Source: Alphaproteobacteria bacterium
GTDB lineage: Bacteria; Pseudomonadota; Alphaproteobacteria; SHVP01
DNA length: 64,000 nt
Direction of reading: 5' to 3'
NCBI GenBank assembly: GCA_040216735.1
Contig: JAVJOO010000002.1
Span: forward strand, 771,118 to 835,117
This document shows, in pieces, positions 61,341-64,000 of this stretch; within the stretch, counting starts at the first letter, position 1; every line of letters starts with the position of its first letter. A model generated the notes under the pieces. It did not search any database. It had not been told where the DNA came from and saw only the letters and a program-made list of their open reading frames with translations. The position numbers and the translations under genes were made by a program.

Positions 61341-62894
61341 ATGACCGCCGCCGCCAAACACACCAACGACCTACCCGGTCTGTTCGAACCCATCGTGGGC
61401 GCCGCCAACGTCGTGACCGACGCGGCCGAGCGCCGCTATTTCTCGCGCGACATCTTCTTTTGGGATGACGCCGAGACCGCCGACCTTGTCGTCCGGCCGC
61501 GCTCTACAGAGGAGGTTGCGGCCGTCGTCAAGGCCGCCCGCGACGCGGGTTTGGTGATCGCCACCCGCGGCGGCGGCATGTCCTATACCAAGGGCTACAT
61601 TCCGGCGCGGCCTGGCACGGTGATGATCGACATGCTCGGCCTCAACCGCATCGTCGAGGTCAACGCCGAGGACCGCTACGTCATCGCAGAAACCGGCTGC
61701 ACCTGGCAGGCGGTGTTCGAGGAAGTTGAGAAGGCTGGCCTCGCCGTCGCCTTCGCCGCGCCCTATTCGGGCGTCTATTCCACCGTCGGCGGCGCGCTGT
61801 CGCAAAACGTGCCCCAGGGCATGGAGGATATTCTCGCGATCGAGGTCGTGCGCGCCGACGGCAGCGTGCTGCGCACCGGCTCGTGGGGTCGCGGCAACGA
61901 CGCCAACCCGTTCTTCCGCCACTACGGCCCCGACCTCACCGGTCTGTTCCTCGGCGACACCGGCTCGTTCGGCATCAAGACCCGCGCTGTGATGAAGCTC
62001 GTGAAGAAGCAGGAGGGCATCGTCTATGCGTCCTTCGCGTTCGAGAGCTACGAGGACGAGGTCCGGGCGATGATCGACATGTCCCACGCCGGCATCGTGA
62101 CCGGCAAGGGCGTCCTCGGCCTCGATCCGTACAAGAGCCAGGCCTTTACCAAGGTCAGCTTCAAGGACGCGATCTCCTCCATGGCGGAGGTCTCGAAGGG
62201 CAAGGGCGGTATCAGAAATACGATCCAGATGGCGACCCAGGGCCGTCACTTCATGGACGGCGTCACCTGGTCGATGCATCTCACCTTCGACGGCGTCAAT
62301 GATGCCGCCGCCGAGGCTCGGATGGAGATCGCCCGCAAGATCTGCCTGAAATACGGTCGTGAGATTCCCAACATCCTGCCCAAGGCGATGGCGGCGCGCC
62401 GCTTCTTCGTACGCGGCTTCCTGGGCGAGGACGGCGAGCGCTGGGTGCCGACGAACGCCATGTTCCCGCTGTCGCAGGCCGTGAACGTCGTGAGCGAAGT
62501 ACAGCGCTTCTTCGAGTCCTATCGATCCGAGCTGCAGCGCCACAACATGATCGAGTCCTACATGACTCACGCGACCGATCAGTACTTTTTGTGCGAGCCG
62601 TCGTTCCTGTGGCCCGACGAGGTCAGCGAGTTGCACCTGCGCCACCTCGACAGGCCGACCGCCGACAAGTTCCGCAACAACCCGCCCCATCCCGAGGCGC
62701 GCGCTTTTGCACAGAAATTGCGTTTGGATTTACGCGACCTGTTCTACGACCTCGGCGCGGTCAACGTGCAGCTCGCCAAGTTCTACCGCTACCAGGACTC
62801 GCTCGAACCCGGCGCCGCACGGATGATCGGCGAACTTAAGGACCTACTCGACCCGGACCACGCGCTGAGCCCGGGGAACTTAGGGTTCGAATAG
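61341..62894 (+). CDS. FAD-linked oxidase/dehydrogenase (FAD_binding_4 type)
   Basis: A 517-residue flavoenzyme of the vanillyl-alcohol oxidase/PCMH fold. The FAD domain: DLVVRPRSTEEVAAVVKAARDAGLVIATRGGGMSYTKGY, YVIAETGCTWQAVFEEVEKAG, YSTVGGALSQNVPQGM, GDTGSFGIKTRAV. The C-terminal half contains WVPTNAMFPLSQAVNV and ends RMIGELKDLLDPDHALSPGNLGF, as in D-lactate/glycolate dehydrogenases and VAO relatives. Substrate not readable. ATG 61341 (MTAAAKH) is 7 nt after AGGAG; ATG 61335 is too close to that site. It is a monocistron or follows the peptidase by 64 nt. Confidence 0.88.
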   Translation: MTAAAKHTNDLPGLFEPIVGAANVVTDAAERRYFSRDIFFWDDAETADLVVRPRSTEEVAAVVKAARDAGLVIATRGGGMSYTKGYIPARPGTVMIDMLGLNRIVEVNAEDRYVIAETGCTWQAVFEEVEKAGLAVAFAAPYSGVYSTVGGALSQNVPQGMEDILAIEVVRADGSVLRTGSWGRGNDANPFFRHYGPDLTGLFLGDTGSFGIKTRAVMKLVKKQEGIVYASFAFESYEDEVRAMIDMSHAGIVTGKGVLGLDPYKSQAFTKVSFKDAISSMAEVSKGKGGIRNTIQMATQGRHFMDGVTWSMHLTFDGVNDAAAEARMEIARKICLKYGREIPNILPKAMAARRFFVRGFLGEDGERWVPTNAMFPLSQAVNVVSEVQRFFESYRSELQRHNMIESYMTHATDQYFLCEPSFLWPDEVSELHLRHLDRPTADKFRNNPPHPEARAFAQKLRLDLRDLFYDLGAVNVQLAKFYRYQDSLEPGAARMIGELKDLLDPDHALSPGNLGFE

Positions 62895-62969
62895 GTAGTG
62901 CGACAATAGTCGATCCGAGACCGAAGCGGGGTGCGTCGTCCTGCGAACCGCTTGCCGATCGAGCGACCG

Positions 62970-63791
62970 CTACTCCGCCGCCTCGCTGACAACGCACATG
63001 TCGCAGTCGGCCGACAGGTTCGGTCGCTCCATGTTCACGACCATGTCCTCGGTCGCGCGCAGCAGGTCCGGGTTGGCCTGCGGATAGGCGACGCGGCTTT
63101 GCTTCAAGCCGAGCCGCAGCAGCGCCTCGGTGGCGACATAGCCGGTGCGCATCGGCTCGATCACCGGGACCGGCGCGCGCGCCGCGATCTCCGGCCCCAG
63201 CACCGCCATGCAGGTGCAGCCCAACACCACGCTGTCCGCGCCATCCTCTTCCACAGCCTGACGCACCGCGTCGTGGATGCGTTGCGTCATGTCCTTGTTG
63301 CGGTCGTTCATCGTCTCGATCGCGCCGACGGCGGTCGTCGTGCTCACCACCTCGTCGTCGCGCAACACGTTGCGGATCGACGCGCAGCGCGCTGCCGCCC
63401 CGGTGTTGCGCAAGCGCTCTTCGGTGATGAAGTTCATGCGCGGCGGCCAGATCTTCACGACTGAAAAGCGCCGACCCACCGTCGCCGACAGGGTCAGTGC
63501 CGCCTCGCCCGCGCCGACCACCGGGATGCGCAGGGCCGAGCGCATCTCGTCGATGCCATAGTCGCCCATGGTGTTGATGAACACCGCGTCGTAGCCCGCC
63601 TTCTGCGCCTCGATAGCGCTGTCGAGATACGCGATGATCGACAGCCCACGTTCGTAGGGCGTATGCGGGAACACCTTCAGGCGCGGGTTGACCAGCGTCG
63701 CGTTGAAACCGTCCGAGCGTACTTCTTCGATCGGGGCCAGCGGCTCGCGGCGGCCGACGCCGCCACCGATGACGGCAATCCTCTTTTCCAT
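62970..63791 (-). CDS. Aspartate/glutamate/hydantoin racemase family protein
   Basis: A 273-residue enzyme of the Asp/Glu racemase superfamily. The C-terminal half has VVLGCTCMAVLGPEI with the conserved Cys, followed by PVPVIEPMRTG. The N-terminal half runs AVIGGGVGRRE and VFINTMGDYGIDEMRS; hydantoin racemases carry their first Cys near this position but here I see Thr, so it may be a decarboxylase or isomerase-like variant (maleate isomerase, arylmalonate decarboxylase relatives) rather than a two-Cys racemase. ATG 63791 has an AAGGGAGGGG site. It is divergent from the FAD monooxygenase gene with 95 bp between. Confidence 0.78.
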   Translation of the reverse strand: MEKRIAVIGGGVGRREPLAPIEEVRSDGFNATLVNPRLKVFPHTPYERGLSIIAYLDSAIEAQKAGYDAVFINTMGDYGIDEMRSALRIPVVGAGEAALTLSATVGRRFSVVKIWPPRMNFITEERLRNTGAAARCASIRNVLRDDEVVSTTTAVGAIETMNDRNKDMTQRIHDAVRQAVEEDGADSVVLGCTCMAVLGPEIAARAPVPVIEPMRTGYVATEALLRLGLKQSRVAYPQANPDLLRATEDMVVNMERPNLSADCDMCVVSEAAE

Positions 63792-63825
63792 GACACCCCT
63801 CCCTTTGGCGGTCCGGTCAGTGGTC

Positions 63826-63833
63826 ACTATAGT
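63826..63833. promoter_or_regulatory. Palindrome in the racemase/monooxygenase divergent promoter region
   Basis: ACTATAGT is a perfect 8-bp palindrome inside GGTCACTATAGTACC, about midway between the two divergent starts. It may be part of a regulator site or supply -10-like TATAGT elements for both genes. Promoter boxes could not be fixed by eye. Confidence 0.3.
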
Positions 63834-63886
63834 ACCGCTTCGGTGCCTGGGCGAACGAATCGCGGGCAACAACGGGAGCATCAAGC

Positions 63887-64000
63887 ATGTCGCAAGGTGT
63901 CATCATCGCAGGCGCCGGTCTCGGCGGCCTCGTCGCGGCCCTGGCGCTCCAGCGCGCCGGCGTGCCGGTCAAGGTTTATGAACGCGCTACCGAATTAGGT
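63887..64000 (+). CDS. FAD-dependent monooxygenase, N-terminal part (cut by window edge)
   Basis: The first 38 codons only. MSQGVIIAGAGLGGLVAALAL has the GxGxxG FAD-binding fingerprint, and the following AGVPVKVYERATELG ends with the Glu that binds the ribose of FAD. This is the start of the class A hydroxylase family (salicylate, 3-hydroxybenzoate and 6-hydroxynicotinate hydroxylases). A GGGAG site lies 9 nt before ATG 63887. It is divergent from the racemase-family gene, a pairing that could place both in one degradation pathway. Confidence 0.8.
   Translation, partial: MSQGVIIAGAGLGGLVAALALQRAGVPVKVYERATELG

Overview
The window reads as chromosomal DNA of a high-GC alphaproteobacterium, probably Rhodospirillales-like. 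The support is the dense gene packing, strong G/C bias at third codon positions, and families typical of that class: DUF2794, an IalB-like secreted protein, YggT/YggU beside FolD, a Ku/LigD locus, and many CoA-, glutathione- and flavin-linked catabolic enzymes. I see no integrase, transposase, plasmid replication gene, CRISPR array or phage module. A glutathione S-transferase gene is cut at the left edge and an FAD monooxygenase gene at the right edge.

Layout. 0-8 kb: GST fragment, DUF2794, a Kef-type antiporter, a Bax inhibitor-1 family protein, an ABC exporter pair (ATPase plus large FtsX-type permease) divergent from a TesA-like esterase, an RNA 2',3'-cyclic phosphodiesterase and a small four-cysteine protein. 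8-15 kb: low-molecular-weight phosphatase, a Lon-like protease with a universal stress protein, a mini-metallopeptidase, a short-chain dehydrogenase and two tandem EamA transporters. 15-26 kb: acetoacetyl-CoA synthetase, MATE exporter, methyltransferase, IalB-like protein, RlmN, a membrane-anchored repeat protein, ArgG, DUF3253, FolD, YggU, YggT and a tRNA-Ala(CGC) with a good promoter. 26-29.6 kb: a Spy/CpxP-like protein divergent from a class III cyclase that is translationally coupled to a bactofilin-like membrane protein, then a class I glutamine amidotransferase.

29.6-39.6 kb is a catabolic region. A seven-gene minus-strand operon (PEP mutase/isocitrate lyase family, cysteine hydrolase, two GSTs, CaiB CoA transferase, Rid-family protein, small secreted protein) has 4-nt overlaps or short gaps throughout. 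Opposite it lie a 74-residue protein with a 2-keto-4-pentenoate hydratase, then SDR, YHS, metallo-beta-lactamase-fold and maleylacetate reductase genes. 39.7-44.2 kb is a redox operon (quinone oxidoreductase, acyl-CoA-dehydrogenase-like flavoprotein, cytoplasmic DMSO-reductase-family molybdoenzyme).

44.3-58 kb: two paralogous methyltransferases of an unrecognised subfamily lie on either side of a VOC protein, a class III aminotransferase, a BASS-like transporter and a non-homologous end-joining locus. That locus runs CBS protein - LigD - Ku - a protein that looks like BRCT + MerR-type helix-turn-helix + TPR. It is the best candidate in the window for an undescribed system: a possible accessory or regulatory factor of bacterial end joining. 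58-64 kb: an MDR-family oxidoreductase coupled to an oligopeptidase B-like peptidase, an FAD-linked oxidase, and an Asp/Glu-racemase family gene divergent from an FAD monooxygenase.

All functions are inferred from motifs read by eye; no database search was run.
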